Positions 1 through 8,299 of a DNA stretch of 64,000 bases are shown piece by piece. The DNA is taken from NCBI GenBank assembly GCA_017503015.1, contig JAFVTX010000073.1:27042-91041 (forward strand), given 5' to 3'. Made by a program: the position numbers and the translations under genes. Numbering within the stretch: the first letter of the stretch is position 1; every line of letters begins with the position of its first letter. The notes beneath the pieces were generated by a model. It ran no database searches. It had not been told where the DNA came from and worked only from the letters and a program-made list of their open reading frames with translations. Source of the stretch: Fibrobacter sp. (GTDB taxonomy: Bacteria > Fibrobacterota > Fibrobacteria > Fibrobacterales > Fibrobacteraceae).

Positions 1-77
1 CGGTAAAAGGTGTTGACCTTCTTGAGGGTGAAACCGTCAACGTAGAAGGCGATATGGAAAGGCTGTTTGTGATGCAT
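1..77 (-). CDS. Partial NYN/LabA-like domain protein, N-terminus only
   Basis: Only the first 25 or so codons are inside the window; the gene runs off the left edge. The reading frame starts with ATG at 77 and is preceded by AGGAG at 83-87, a good Shine-Dalgarno spacing. The visible N-terminus contains FYVDGFTL, which resembles the first strand of NYN/PIN-like RNase domains (hydrophobic strand, then D-G-x-N/T-L with a metal-binding Asp). The assignment as a NYN-type nuclease is an inference from this short stretch. A tandem repeat lies directly upstream of the start. Confidence 0.5.
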   Translation of the reverse strand, partial: MHHKQPFHIAFYVDGFTLKKVNTFY

Positions 78-92
78 TGCTTCTCCTGTAAT

Positions 93-214
93 GACCGCTC
101 GGCCTAGACTCTGGACATCTGTTCAGGGCTGGTCCGAGCTCTCGCAACCGCCTCAGATTAATATCTGAGGCTTGTTGCTCACTTATGACCGCTCGGCCTA
201 GACTCTGGACATCT
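93..214. repeat. Tandem 94-nt repeat unit with internal hairpin
   Basis: A 28-nt sequence starting GACCGCTCGGCCTAGACTCT occurs exactly at 93-120 and 187-214, 94 nt apart. The intervening sequence carries a perfect hairpin (CCTCAGAT, loop TAAT, ATCTGAGG) followed by CTTGTTGCTCAC. The same architecture and related sequence recur at 38460-38770, so this is a dispersed element and not a local accident. It encodes no convincing protein. Confidence 0.8.
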
Positions 215-259
215 AATACCGAGGCCTGCCGTACATGTATAAAACGGAGATGCAAAACA

Positions 260-297
260 AAAAGAGCCTGAAAATTTTCTTTACAGGCTCTTTTTTA
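260..297. terminator. Bidirectional rho-independent terminator
   Basis: Perfect stem AAGAGCCTG / CAGGCTCTT (262-270 and 284-292), flanked by an A-run on the left and a T-run on the right, so it can act on both strands. It lies downstream of the minus-strand TPR gene that ends at 327. Confidence 0.85.
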
Positions 298-326
298 CAT
301 AAGTAGGGGGAAAGTTTACAGAATGA

Positions 327-1262
327 CTATAATAGTTTCCTCTTTTTCAGGTCGTCCATGAGGGAACCGGGCATCCATTTTTCCAGGGCCTTGTATTCGG
401 GCGCCTTCAGCTTGTCGCGCCAAGCCTGCGCGGCCTTCTGGTCGCCTTTGTCGTTGTAGATGCGTATCAGGTTCAGCGCCGAACACCAGTAGCGGATGCT
501 TTTGCCGGTGCGCTTGAGGTAACTTTCGGCACTCTGTTCGTAAATCTTTGCGGCCTCGTCATAGCGCTTGAGGCGGTAGAGCATGTCGGCCTTGATCTGG
601 AGCATCACCGGGTGGGAGGGCGCCTTCTTTAGGCCCCGTTCCGAAAGTTTCAGCCCTGTCTCAAAGTCTTCCTTGTCGTAGTGCATCCAGATAAGCGGCG
701 CAAGGAACAGGGGCCAGAACCGCTTGGAGACCTTGGAGGCGCTGTCCAGCACCGTGAGGTAGTGGCTCCGGTTGTCAGACTTGAAGGGGAGCCAGCTGAA
801 GCTCTGGTCTACATAGTAGGCGTAGATGGCGTAGAAAGCCTGTGGGTCCAGTTCCTTGGAATCCTCGAACATCTTGGCGGCGGAGCGGGTTTTCATGGCG
901 CCCTTGATGGAATGCCCCGTCTCGCTTTGCACAAAGCCAAGCTCGAACATCTGGAGCCCTTGCCACAGGCCTTGGGCCTTGCATTTTTCCAGGCTCTCGC
1001 CTGCCTTGAAAAGGGCCACCGTGTCGCCTAGGTCGTCGTACATGCTAATCCGCACAATGCTTTCGATGACGCAGCCCGCCCCTTCGTCTTTTGCCTTGAG
1101 GGCCTGTGCCGTACTGAGGGCCGTCTTGTAGTCTAGCGCCATGGTCTCGCCTGTCGCCTTTTCAACAAGCCGTTCCAGGGAATCGGGCAGGGCGAGGCTC
1201 AGGCTTTCGGCAAAGGAAAGGGATGCAAGCAGGAGCGTTATGGTGATGGTGCGTAAGAACAT
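327..1262 (-). CDS. Exported TPR-repeat protein
   Basis: 311 residues. The N-terminus (MFLRTITITLLLASLSFA) is a clear Sec signal peptide with an Ala-rich cleavage site near residue 18. The middle and C-terminal parts consist of helical pairs with TPR character; the clearest runs from about residue 200 (EDFETGLKLSERGLKKAPSH) through the following repeat with RYDEAAKIYEQSAESYLKR. TPR proteins act as scaffolds, so the partner cannot be named. No Shine-Dalgarno is evident before the ATG; a TTGACG lies about 45 nt upstream. It is a single gene followed by the terminator at 260-297. The call of periplasmic TPR protein is firm, the function unknown. Confidence 0.75.
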   Translation of the reverse strand: MFLRTITITLLLASLSFAESLSLALPDSLERLVEKATGETMALDYKTALSTAQALKAKDEGAGCVIESIVRISMYDDLGDTVALFKAGESLEKCKAQGLWQGLQMFELGFVQSETGHSIKGAMKTRSAAKMFEDSKELDPQAFYAIYAYYVDQSFSWLPFKSDNRSHYLTVLDSASKVSKRFWPLFLAPLIWMHYDKEDFETGLKLSERGLKKAPSHPVMLQIKADMLYRLKRYDEAAKIYEQSAESYLKRTGKSIRYWCSALNLIRIYNDKGDQKAAQAWRDKLKAPEYKALEKWMPGSLMDDLKKRKLL

Positions 1263-1289
1263 GGAAATAAAAATAGAATTTTTAATTCT

Positions 1290-2176
1290 TTATTTTGAAG
1301 TTGCGTCAACTAGCGGGATATAGAATTCGTGATCTTCCCCATTAACGAAATAAGTGTCGTGAGCGGTATTTTGCTCAATTAAGGCAGAGTCTATGATGGT
1401 GCTTCCGTAAAAAATCGGGCTGTCGAATTCTAAGTGAAATGCTGTCGCAAAGGTCTTGTATCCAAAGGCATCGCTGTTTTTCGCTTTAACTGAATCCAGA
1501 TTTAGCATAGGGCCTTTTTGAAAGGGAATAATTCTATCTGCAGTTCCGTGTATTAACAATACTGGAATTGATATATTTTTGATTTGTTCTTTGTCTATTA
1601 CCGCTCCCCACAGAGAAATTATGGCCTGTGGCGATAAATTATTTCTTTCGCATACTGATTGTAAAGCAAGTATTGCTCCCGAACTATTTCCGATAACAAA
1701 AATTTTTTCAGAATCTATCCTATGCCTATCTGCATTTGCTTTGAAATACTGGATGGCGTTCTGTATATCTTGAACGCCCCATTGGATAGCTCTTTTGATT
1801 TCTAGACTGTCAATAATCAATTTATTACGTTGAGATTTTTTTATGGCAAGCCCAATCCGATAATTTAATGCTGCCACATTATAGCCTCGTGAGGCTAAAG
1901 AATCACAATATGCAGTAATAGGTTCATTAGAATCACCTTTGTTTCCAGATACAAATGCCCCGCCATGTACAACTATAATTAGCGGGCGATTGTTCAGTGT
2001 GTCATTTTTAGGTTGGTAAAGGTCAAATTGTAAATCGCGACGGGTGGTTTCATTTGAGTTTTGATAGAAAGATTACTTGTTTTTGAAACCTCAAAAATGG
2101 GGTCAAAATATCGCGTAGCACCTACGACAAATGAGGTGCTAAAAAGCAGCATGACGAATAAGACTCGGATACGCAT
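1290..2176 (-). pseudogene. Frameshifted alpha/beta-hydrolase (esterase/lipase-like)
   Basis: Two overlapping frames together make one exported alpha/beta-hydrolase. The 5' part (ATG at 2176) gives a signal peptide and RYFDPIFEVSKTSNL, then stops at 1994. The 3' part is open from just downstream of a TAA near 2063 to 1290 and continues with the strand-plus-oxyanion motif VVHGGAF, then a GNSSGA nucleophile elbow (Ser), HGTADRIIP (Asp region) and a final ED-HEF His region. RYFDPIF...DLYQP...HGG is the usual order in this family, so the break is a frameshift between about 2040 and 2065. The gene overlaps the upstream SUMF1-like gene by TAATG, indicating an operon. This could be a genuine mutation or an assembly error; if corrected it would be an intact secreted esterase of about 295 residues. 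Confidence 0.75.
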
Positions 2177-3480
2177 TACTCAAGTTTACGGACAAGACGA
2201 AAGCCCCACATGCCTCGATGAATATAAGGAGTACATTCGTTATCAATGCAAATCGCTTTTTTTGATGATTTTCGTGAGGACCGAATCCTTTTTTGTAATA
2301 AACAAGCTGGGCTTTGTAAGTAATGTATGGAAAAATCCATACATTCTCCTACAATATTCGCTTTTTTATTGGTTAGATTAGTAACCATTTCATCTGCGTT
2401 CCCATATACATCAAAAAGACCAAAGGGGTTGGGAGCTAATTGTTTCGTTTGATGGACGAAACCATTATCAGGGGTGCTTAAGTCCCATGCAAATTGTTTG
2501 AATTTGTCTTCTTCGCTGCCCCAAAAATAGGGTTCGTGTTGGCCCGCTAACTGTAATGCAACCCATTCATCATAGGTTGGAATTCTGTAACCATCACTTG
2601 TTGTATCTAGTATAGTTTTCATTTTTTGCGATTGTGATTCAAATAAAATATAACCATTAGTAATGGAATCAATATTCATTTTGGGGTAAGCAATAGAAAG
2701 GCCATCTTGTATTGATCTCCATCTCGCATAATCAAGAATCTCTACTGCACTTGAAATGGATATAGGGTAATAAAGAAGTTGTTCGCGACTATTTGTTGGA
2801 TAGTATACTAATTGAATGTTTTTACTACAATTCTTTTTTTTACAGTAGTTTTTCTTGGAAAATTCAGCCTCTCCTATTGTAAACTCGGTTTTATCAACGA
2901 TTAAATCATAATCAAATGATTTTTCTTGACATGTCCTCTCTAAAGGCTGTGTTTTAATTAATTTTTCTATCCACAAACAATGCGTTTTTTTTCTTAAGTC
3001 AACAATAGTTTGATTTACGAGAATCCAGCTAGAATCGGCTTCTGTTAAATCGCTTAAGTCACGAGAATACAAAACTAAAATACTGCGTGTATATGGAGAA
3101 CCATCTACATATACACAATTTGTGGAATCTATATGTGCTGAACTATTAACTATCCAAGCACCATTTCCAGAGTTAAAATTTTTTTCTGGACAAAGTTTTA
3201 CCCCTTGATTCCAATCCACCTCATACCAACGCTTTTTTCCCTTTGCTTTTTTTGGTTTTGTCGTGCTATATTTCTTTGATGAGTTATAATCATTTTGTTT
3301 TTTGTAATAGATTTTATAACCATTCTCTTCCGTAAGTGATAAAAGATGATTGTTATTGAAAGACATGACATTGCCACGGGCATCATAAATATAATTTAGG
3401 TCTTTTGAATAACAAAATGATGTGGAAAGGATAAGAAAAAAAAGTAAAGAAGTAAATGGACGTATGTTAGTGAAATTCAT
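2176..3480 (-). CDS. Exported SUMF1/FGE-sulfatase-fold domain protein
   Basis: 434 residues from ATG 3480, chosen because GGAGG lies 9 nt upstream; an earlier in-frame ATG at 3504 lacks this. The N-terminus is a signal peptide ending near FCYS. Residues 20-280 match nothing I can name. The C-terminal 150 residues carry the SUMF1 (formylglycine-generating enzyme-like) pattern: YRIPTYDEW, then FAWDLSTPDNGFVHQ, PNPFGLFDVYGNADEMV and a terminal RGMWGFRLVRK. Many such domains are not sulfatase maturases but binding or structural folds, and the Cys pair needed for FGE catalysis is not clearly placed. It is transcribed with the frameshifted esterase (TAATG overlap). AT-rich composition differs from the neighbours, which may indicate transfer. 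Confidence 0.75.
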   Translation of the reverse strand: MNFTNIRPFTSLLFFLILSTSFCYSKDLNYIYDARGNVMSFNNNHLLSLTEENGYKIYYKKQNDYNSSKKYSTTKPKKAKGKKRWYEVDWNQGVKLCPEKNFNSGNGAWIVNSSAHIDSTNCVYVDGSPYTRSILVLYSRDLSDLTEADSSWILVNQTIVDLRKKTHCLWIEKLIKTQPLERTCQEKSFDYDLIVDKTEFTIGEAEFSKKNYCKKKNCSKNIQLVYYPTNSREQLLYYPISISSAVEILDYARWRSIQDGLSIAYPKMNIDSITNGYILFESQSQKMKTILDTTSDGYRIPTYDEWVALQLAGQHEPYFWGSEEDKFKQFAWDLSTPDNGFVHQTKQLAPNPFGLFDVYGNADEMVTNLTNKKANIVGECMDFSIHYLQSPACLLQKRIRSSRKSSKKAICIDNECTPYIHRGMWGFRLVRKLE

Positions 3481-3788
3481 AATCCGCCTCCTCCATTTCC
3501 TCATTTTTGAAAAACCGGGTCAAGAATATAAAAAAAATGACGTCAATTTTTTAATCCAAGTTGGAATAATCAAAAAATGTTATCAAAACCATTTAAAAGA
3601 TAAATGAATGTGGTTGTAACATTTTGACACTCAATACGTTATGGCCGGGTATTTGCTGCACTGTGCCGGCCGTGCCGTGCCTCCGCGAATTTTACCCAAT
3701 TCCTACTAAATCCTTACGGTGCTTGCTTTGCGGCGCGCAGAGTGGTATATTCTAGGGCAGGGAGAAACCCATTATGGAGGTAACCATT
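3481..3788. other. Intergenic region between divergent genes
   Basis: About 300 bases with no convincing gene. The left half is AT-rich and must hold the promoter of the SUMF1-like gene. The right half is GC-rich and holds the promoter at 3723-3751 and the ribosome-binding site of the small plus-strand gene. No repeat or structured RNA was recognised. Confidence 0.5.
3723..3751 (+). promoter_or_regulatory. Sigma70-like promoter
   Basis: TTGCTT (3723-3728), a 17-nt spacer and TATATT (3746-3751). This would start transcription near 3758 and give a leader of about 30 nt before the ATG at 3789. The same TATATT -10 form recurs at several other genes in this window. Confidence 0.55.
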
Positions 3789-4022
3789 ATGAATTTGTTC
3801 CATAAGACATCCGCCATAACATTCTCTATCTTGCATCCGGGATTCCAGGTTTTCAAGGACCGTATCCGCGAAGAACTGAGCGCTACTAGCGGCGTTTACC
3901 TGGACGATGTCATGGATGACGATAGTTTGTATAAAATCTACCGCGATGGGGAATCTGCCGAATTCGTGGTGGCAAGCATCAACGGCCCCATGGTGGATTT
4001 TGATGACGAAGAAGCCGCCTAG
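3789..4022 (+). CDS. Small acidic hypothetical protein
   Basis: 77 residues. The start at 3789 is chosen because GGAGG (3776-3780) is ideally spaced; an upstream in-frame ATG (3774) overlaps that site. The protein is soluble, with a hydrophobic N-terminal half (SAITFSILHPGFQVF) and an acidic C-terminus ending DFDDEEAA. I do not recognise the family. It has its own promoter and no co-directional neighbour downstream, so it is probably monocistronic. A long minus-strand ORF over the same bases is a shadow. Confidence 0.6.
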   Translation: MNLFHKTSAITFSILHPGFQVFKDRIREELSATSGVYLDDVMDDDSLYKIYRDGESAEFVVASINGPMVDFDDEEAA

Positions 4023-4102
4023 CGCGGTGATGCACATTTGAACGCACCCCTGGCGGGGGCTGTCATGCAGTTTCTCGCCAGGGCGTGCCGTTTGGGCTCG
4101 CC

Positions 4103-5950
4103 TTACTTGGCGGCCTTTTTCTTTTCTTCTTCTTCGGCGGCCTTTTCGGCTTCGAGGCTCGGGATCTTGCACCCGTCCATGGTTTCGAATTTACCCTTGC
4201 GGACAGTGACAATCTTCGAGTTGGTGTTGACTCCGCGGCTAAACGTGATGTCGCCGTAGATTCCCTTGAAGTTTGCAGTCTTGTTGATAGTGCCCGTCAG
4301 GTCGTTCGGATTTTTGGCAAAGGCCGTGAACACGATGTTTGCGGCGTCATAGCTGAGGCCGCTCACCTTGTCTTCGCCGGGCTCTTCGCCCCATTTTTCC
4401 TGGAAGCTCTCGGCGAATTTCTTGTAGGATTCCGCTTCGGAATTCATGTCCAGGGCAGGTACGCTGAAGAAGGTGCTGTCGGCCAGTTTCTTGGCCTGGA
4501 TCAGGAACTCGCGGCCGTACCAGCCCGATGTTCCAAGCCTAATGCCCGAAATCTTGTTGAAGGCCACCTGGCCCACCATGAGGCCAGCGTCGCCCGGATT
4601 GGTGGCGGGGATGAAGATGCCCGGAATCTCGAAGGTGGAGTCTTGCATGTAGAACCGGCGTTCCTTGGGGCTGATGGCGTCGAGGTCGGTGGCTCCGCGG
4701 GCGATGTTCCGGCGGCGGTTCAGCTGCTTGAAGCGCACGTCGCGCAAAAGGTCGAATTCCGTCTTGTAGTCGGGCCTGCCCTCTTCGTAGTTCCGGAAGG
4801 CGATGATGGTGCCGCCCCTGCGGTCCACTGCCTGGGTGAAGCTCTGGGACATGGAGGCGCCGTAGTCACCCAGTGGCGACAGGATGGCGAATTCCCGAAT
4901 GTTTAGGCACTTGGTGGCGAAGTCGGCGATGCTCTGGGCCAGGTTGTCCATGGTGATGTTCACCTGGAAGATGTTAGGGCCCAGCTTTGCGATACCGTCG
5001 TCGGTGGCGGTGGGGGTCAGCATGGGGATATTCTGGAAATTGCTTCCGAGCCAGGCTGCCACCGTCGCCGCCGGTGCGCTCATGATGGGGCCCACGATGG
5101 CGATGACGCTGTCCTGGCTGATGGCCTGCTGGGTCCGCATGAGGGCGGTGGCCGCGTCTGCCCGAGTGTCGGCGAAACGGATGTTCACCTTGTCCTTGAG
5201 CTTGGACTGCTCGTGGGCCAAAAACACGCCCTGGACGGCGGCGTTACCGAATACGGCGAAACTTCCGGAGAGGGGGGCGAGCACCAGCAGGGTGGGCTTG
5301 CCCGAACCGGCGTCCTTCATGGAGTCCAGGCCCTTCTGGGCGGTGGAGGTCAGGCTTTCGGCGTTGCCGCCGTTAATGACTTTCTTGTACCAGTAACGGG
5401 CGGCGCGGTAGCGACCGGCGTTCTGGCATTCGCGACCGATCTGGAGCTGCATCCAGCCGATGACTTCCTTGTCGGCGGGGTATTTTTCCAGCAGGTTCTG
5501 GAGCTGGTCCGCATTCAGCAGGTCGGCGGCCAGGGTCTTGATGAGCACCTCTTTGGTATGGGCTCTGGCGGCCGGGTTCTGGGAGTAGGCGAGAATCCGG
5601 AGCATGGCCTCGACGCCTTCGTAGACGCCCCCCTGTTCAAGGGTGACGATGGCTTTTGCCAGTTCCATGCGTTCCCGGTATTCCGAGGAAACGTGGTATT
5701 CCAGGAACTTGGAGGTAAGTCCCAGAGCTTCGTCGCGCTTGTGTTCGCGCAGGTAGCATTCCGCAAGCATCACGGAGGCTTGGGCTCCGGCGTGTTTCTT
5801 GAACTGGGACTTGGAAAGTTTCTGCAACTCGGGCACGGCTTCGGCGCACTTGCCGTCTTTGATGAGGGCCTTGGCCTTGTCGATTTCACCGTCGGCGAGG
5901 GCAGCAGTGGAGAGCAGCAATGTAAAAAGGAGGGGTAGGACTCGGTTCAT
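4103..5950 (-). CDS. TPR plus type 1 periplasmic-binding-fold protein (LpoA-like architecture)
   Basis: 615 residues with signal peptide (MNRVLPLLFTLLLSTAALA; no lipobox Cys). Residues 20-210 are TPR-like helical repeats (CAEAVPELQKL, RDEALGLTSKFL, YRAARYWYKKV). Residues 220-580 form a Leu/Ile/Val-binding-type domain (Peripla_BP_6): LVLAPLSGSFAVFGNAAVQG, then IVGPIMSAPAATVAAW, PMLTPTAT and SGLSYDAANIVFTA. In E. coli LpoA the same order (TPR then periplasmic-binding fold) activates penicillin-binding protein PBP1A, but LpoA is a lipoprotein; this one seems to be soluble. An amino-acid-binding role is the alternative. It ends in a charged EEEEKKKAAK tail. The upstream gene (5963-6277) ends 12 nt before its start, so the two are probably co-transcribed. 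Confidence 0.75.
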   Translation of the reverse strand: MNRVLPLLFTLLLSTAALADGEIDKAKALIKDGKCAEAVPELQKLSKSQFKKHAGAQASVMLAECYLREHKRDEALGLTSKFLEYHVSSEYRERMELAKAIVTLEQGGVYEGVEAMLRILAYSQNPAARAHTKEVLIKTLAADLLNADQLQNLLEKYPADKEVIGWMQLQIGRECQNAGRYRAARYWYKKVINGGNAESLTSTAQKGLDSMKDAGSGKPTLLVLAPLSGSFAVFGNAAVQGVFLAHEQSKLKDKVNIRFADTRADAATALMRTQQAISQDSVIAIVGPIMSAPAATVAAWLGSNFQNIPMLTPTATDDGIAKLGPNIFQVNITMDNLAQSIADFATKCLNIREFAILSPLGDYGASMSQSFTQAVDRRGGTIIAFRNYEEGRPDYKTEFDLLRDVRFKQLNRRRNIARGATDLDAISPKERRFYMQDSTFEIPGIFIPATNPGDAGLMVGQVAFNKISGIRLGTSGWYGREFLIQAKKLADSTFFSVPALDMNSEAESYKKFAESFQEKWGEEPGEDKVSGLSYDAANIVFTAFAKNPNDLTGTINKTANFKGIYGDITFSRGVNTNSKIVTVRKGKFETMDGCKIPSLEAEKAAEEEEKKKAAK

Positions 5951-5962
5951 GATGGGGACAGC

Positions 5963-6277
5963 CTAGTTTTCGGGGGCGGCCTGGACCACGTCGTGTTCTT
6001 TCTTGATCTGTTTCTGGAGGGATTCCGGGAGCTTCACCCAGTCGATGACGTCAACTCCGAAGGGGAGTCCGCTTTCGGCGAAGGCCTTTTCCACAGCGGT
6101 CATGGCCTCGAAGGAAAGGGGCTTGTCGGTGATGACTGCCAGTTCCAGTTGGGTGTCGGGGGTCAGGTCCACGCCCGTTACCCGGGCGCCGTATGCCCAG
6201 ACCTCGAGACCCTCGAAATGAAGGCCCACGATGCGCTGGACGGTTTCCAATTGATCGGTTTCTAAGCAAAGTGCCAT
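5963..6277 (-). CDS. Nucleotidyltransferase-fold protein with degenerate active site
   Basis: 104 residues. The central stretch WAYGARVTG followed by LELAVITD matches the start of minimal nucleotidyltransferases (MNT; GSRxxG, then S-D-hydrophobic-D). Here the metal-binding D-x-D is replaced (TQLELAV), so catalytic activity is doubtful. The remainder (FGVDVIDWVKLPESLQKQIKKE) matches the third Asp strand and C-terminal helix of MNT proteins (VDVVDL...P..L...I). MNT proteins usually pair with a HEPN partner, but none is adjacent; the next gene is the LpoA-like protein 12 nt downstream. Function unknown. Confidence 0.65.
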   Translation of the reverse strand: MALCLETDQLETVQRIVGLHFEGLEVWAYGARVTGVDLTPDTQLELAVITDKPLSFEAMTAVEKAFAESGLPFGVDVIDWVKLPESLQKQIKKEHDVVQAAPEN

Positions 6278-6416
6278 AGTGCCTCAAAATATAGATAAAG
6301 CCAGGGGTCAAGGTCCCCGAAGTCGGTGAAACTGGCCCAAAGCGGTAATTTTACTGCACAAATGTATAAAATTTAACAGAGAAAGTGTTTTTTAATTGGC
6401 GCGGATCACGGTTGGT

Positions 6417-6445
6417 TTGCGTTATGGAATGGATGAATATATATT
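6417..6445 (+). promoter_or_regulatory. Promoter abutting a start codon
   Basis: TTGCGT (6417-6422), 17-nt spacer, TATATT (6440-6445). The ATG of the following gene is at 6452, about where transcription would begin, so the transcript may be leaderless, although AGGA lies between the -10 and the ATG. Confidence 0.45.
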
Positions 6446-6451
6446 AGGACT

Positions 6452-8263
6452 ATGAGATATTCCAAAAAGATTTTGATGTTGGCGGCCCTCGCCGCTTCGG
6501 CAATCCTCCTTTTCGGCTGCGGCGGTGGAGGCGGTGGTGGTGCTGTCGCTTCGGACGAGAACCTGCGGGAATACCTCGAGTCCGCCGAGATGCGGAGCGA
6601 CCTGGACAATTTGGCGGAATTCGCTTACCTTGCCGAGTATCTGCAGGTGGCCCCCATTGCCTTTATGTCGAGCGAGGACGGCTTTTTCACCGACAGCGTG
6701 GACCGGGAAGAAGCCGAAGAGTATGCCGAGGTGATGTCCAAGATGCTCTCCAAGGTCGACCAGTACGAGGCCGCTTGGACGCGTATCGATAGCATGCAGG
6801 CCCTGGTCAGTGAGACTCCGTCCCTTCAGAAAAATGGGGTGGGCGTCGCCTACGCCCTCAAGGATTTCTGGTATTCGTTGCGGGGTTGTGGCAAGTCGAC
6901 CCGCGAAAAGGCCATGGCCGTGGCGGGTTCGTTGAGCAAAAACGACCTGGAAATTCTTTTTAATGGTCTTGATAAAAACCAGAAAAGAGGGGAGACCGAT
7001 TACCTGACCTGGTGGAAAAATTTCAATAACGGGGATTACGACGACGTCTCGCTCCAGATATACAACCGCATGTATTACAATACGGAATCTTCTTTTGCTG
7101 ACGAGGCGGAGTTTATCAACAAGACTGTGGCAAAGACCGGGGCGGAAATATCTAAGAAGGCTGCCGAATTTGAAGTGGAACTCTTCAAAATGGCTATGCC
7201 CGATGCGGTCACGGACGCCATGGACAATATTGAAAAGGTCGAAAAGACTCTCACCCTCGTCACCAAAGCCAAGGGCATGTCCGCCGACGAAATAAAGGAC
7301 CAGGCCGCAAGCCTTCTTATAGACGGCTATGACGATGCGAAAAAACTGTCGGAAATGGCCGGAGAAGATGTAGAGATGTTGTCCAATTTGACTAAGAAGA
7401 TTGTGGACAAGACAAAGGAAGCCTTGAAGGAACCTACTGTAGTCACCTTGACCGATAAGGGAGGCGAAGCTTTGGATGGCGGCGCGATGACCATCGCCAT
7501 CGGCGAAGCCACCGGCAAGGTGATCATCGCCCTGGGTGCCAACGAAGACGGCGAACATCAGGTGGTGCTTAAAGAAGAAGGTTCCCACCTAGTTTCGTTC
7601 ATGAATGGCAACGGGAAAAAGTACACCAAGAAGGTTGAGGCAAAAGCCGGGAAAAATATCAAGTTGGAAGGGGAGATGAACGAGAAGGAAATTCGGGACG
7701 ACGCTGCCTCCTCCAAGTCCAAATTTGGCAAGAGTTCCTCTAGCGAGGAGCCGGAGGAGGAATCTTCTAGCAGTGTAGAAGAGGAATCCTCCTCTTCCAT
7801 GGAAATGAGCAAAGACGTGAAGAGTATTCTCGGAAGGTGGGTCTTGGTCAAGGACGTGTTTATTCACAAGATTACCGACGCCGAGCAGTGCGCGGTCGTG
7901 CAAGAAGCCATGTCACAGCTCGAGGAATTGCAGCTCGGGGAATTTAGCGAATATGGCGGAATGATGTCCGAAAATTGTGAAGACAGGGAAGAACCTCAGA
8001 GTTCCCCTGCCGGCCAGAAGATGCTGTTCTATTCCGATGGCTCTCTGGATTGTCTTGATGGCGGTGGCGATCTGCTCGGTTCCTATGACTATAATTTCGA
8101 CGAGTCTACCGGAACCATCACCTATGTGAGTGGAGGAGAAACGCCCGAGGGGCATGTCTCGGCTGATGGCACCACATTGATTTTTGAAACGGTGACCGAT
8201 GGTGGCTACAAGACCATTACCCACAGGGTCGTTTTCGAAAAGGAATCCGGCGAAATCGAGTAA
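6452..8263 (+). CDS. Lipoprotein with Ser-rich linker
   Basis: 603 residues. The N-terminus has a signal peptide with lipobox ILLFGC followed by a run of seven glycines, typical of an exported, possibly surface-exposed lipoprotein. Residues 30-320 are helical (long charged segments with KKAAEFEVELFKM and VEKVEKTL-like patterns). Residues 325-410 look like a beta-rich domain. Residues 415-450 are a Ser/Glu linker (SSSSEEPEEESSSS) of the kind frequent in Fibrobacter. The C-terminal 150 residues (ILGRWVLVKD, FYSDGSLDCLDGG, GTTLIFETV) look like a small lipocalin-like barrel by pattern. No enzyme motif is seen. It sits alone between divergent and convergent genes. Confidence 0.7.
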   Translation: MRYSKKILMLAALAASAILLFGCGGGGGGGAVASDENLREYLESAEMRSDLDNLAEFAYLAEYLQVAPIAFMSSEDGFFTDSVDREEAEEYAEVMSKMLSKVDQYEAAWTRIDSMQALVSETPSLQKNGVGVAYALKDFWYSLRGCGKSTREKAMAVAGSLSKNDLEILFNGLDKNQKRGETDYLTWWKNFNNGDYDDVSLQIYNRMYYNTESSFADEAEFINKTVAKTGAEISKKAAEFEVELFKMAMPDAVTDAMDNIEKVEKTLTLVTKAKGMSADEIKDQAASLLIDGYDDAKKLSEMAGEDVEMLSNLTKKIVDKTKEALKEPTVVTLTDKGGEALDGGAMTIAIGEATGKVIIALGANEDGEHQVVLKEEGSHLVSFMNGNGKKYTKKVEAKAGKNIKLEGEMNEKEIRDDAASSKSKFGKSSSSEEPEEESSSSVEEESSSSMEMSKDVKSILGRWVLVKDVFIHKITDAEQCAVVQEAMSQLEELQLGEFSEYGGMMSENCEDREEPQSSPAGQKMLFYSDGSLDCLDGGGDLLGSYDYNFDESTGTITYVSGGETPEGHVSADGTTLIFETVTDGGYKTITHRVVFEKESGEIE

Positions 8264-8299
8264 TTTCGCTGAGGATTGGCGCCGGAACATCGGCAGGCT

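Noticed and set aside
93..214. CRISPR-like array
   Set aside because: Only two repeats, spacer is not unique but related to the other locus, no cas genes in the window.
37..255. 72-codon minus-strand frame over the left repeat
   Set aside because: It consists mainly of the 94-nt repeat and conflicts with a better start (AGGAG plus ATG at 77).
2061..2381. 106-codon plus-strand frame near the esterase
   Set aside because: It overlaps two well-supported minus-strand genes and shows no domain or ribosome-binding site.
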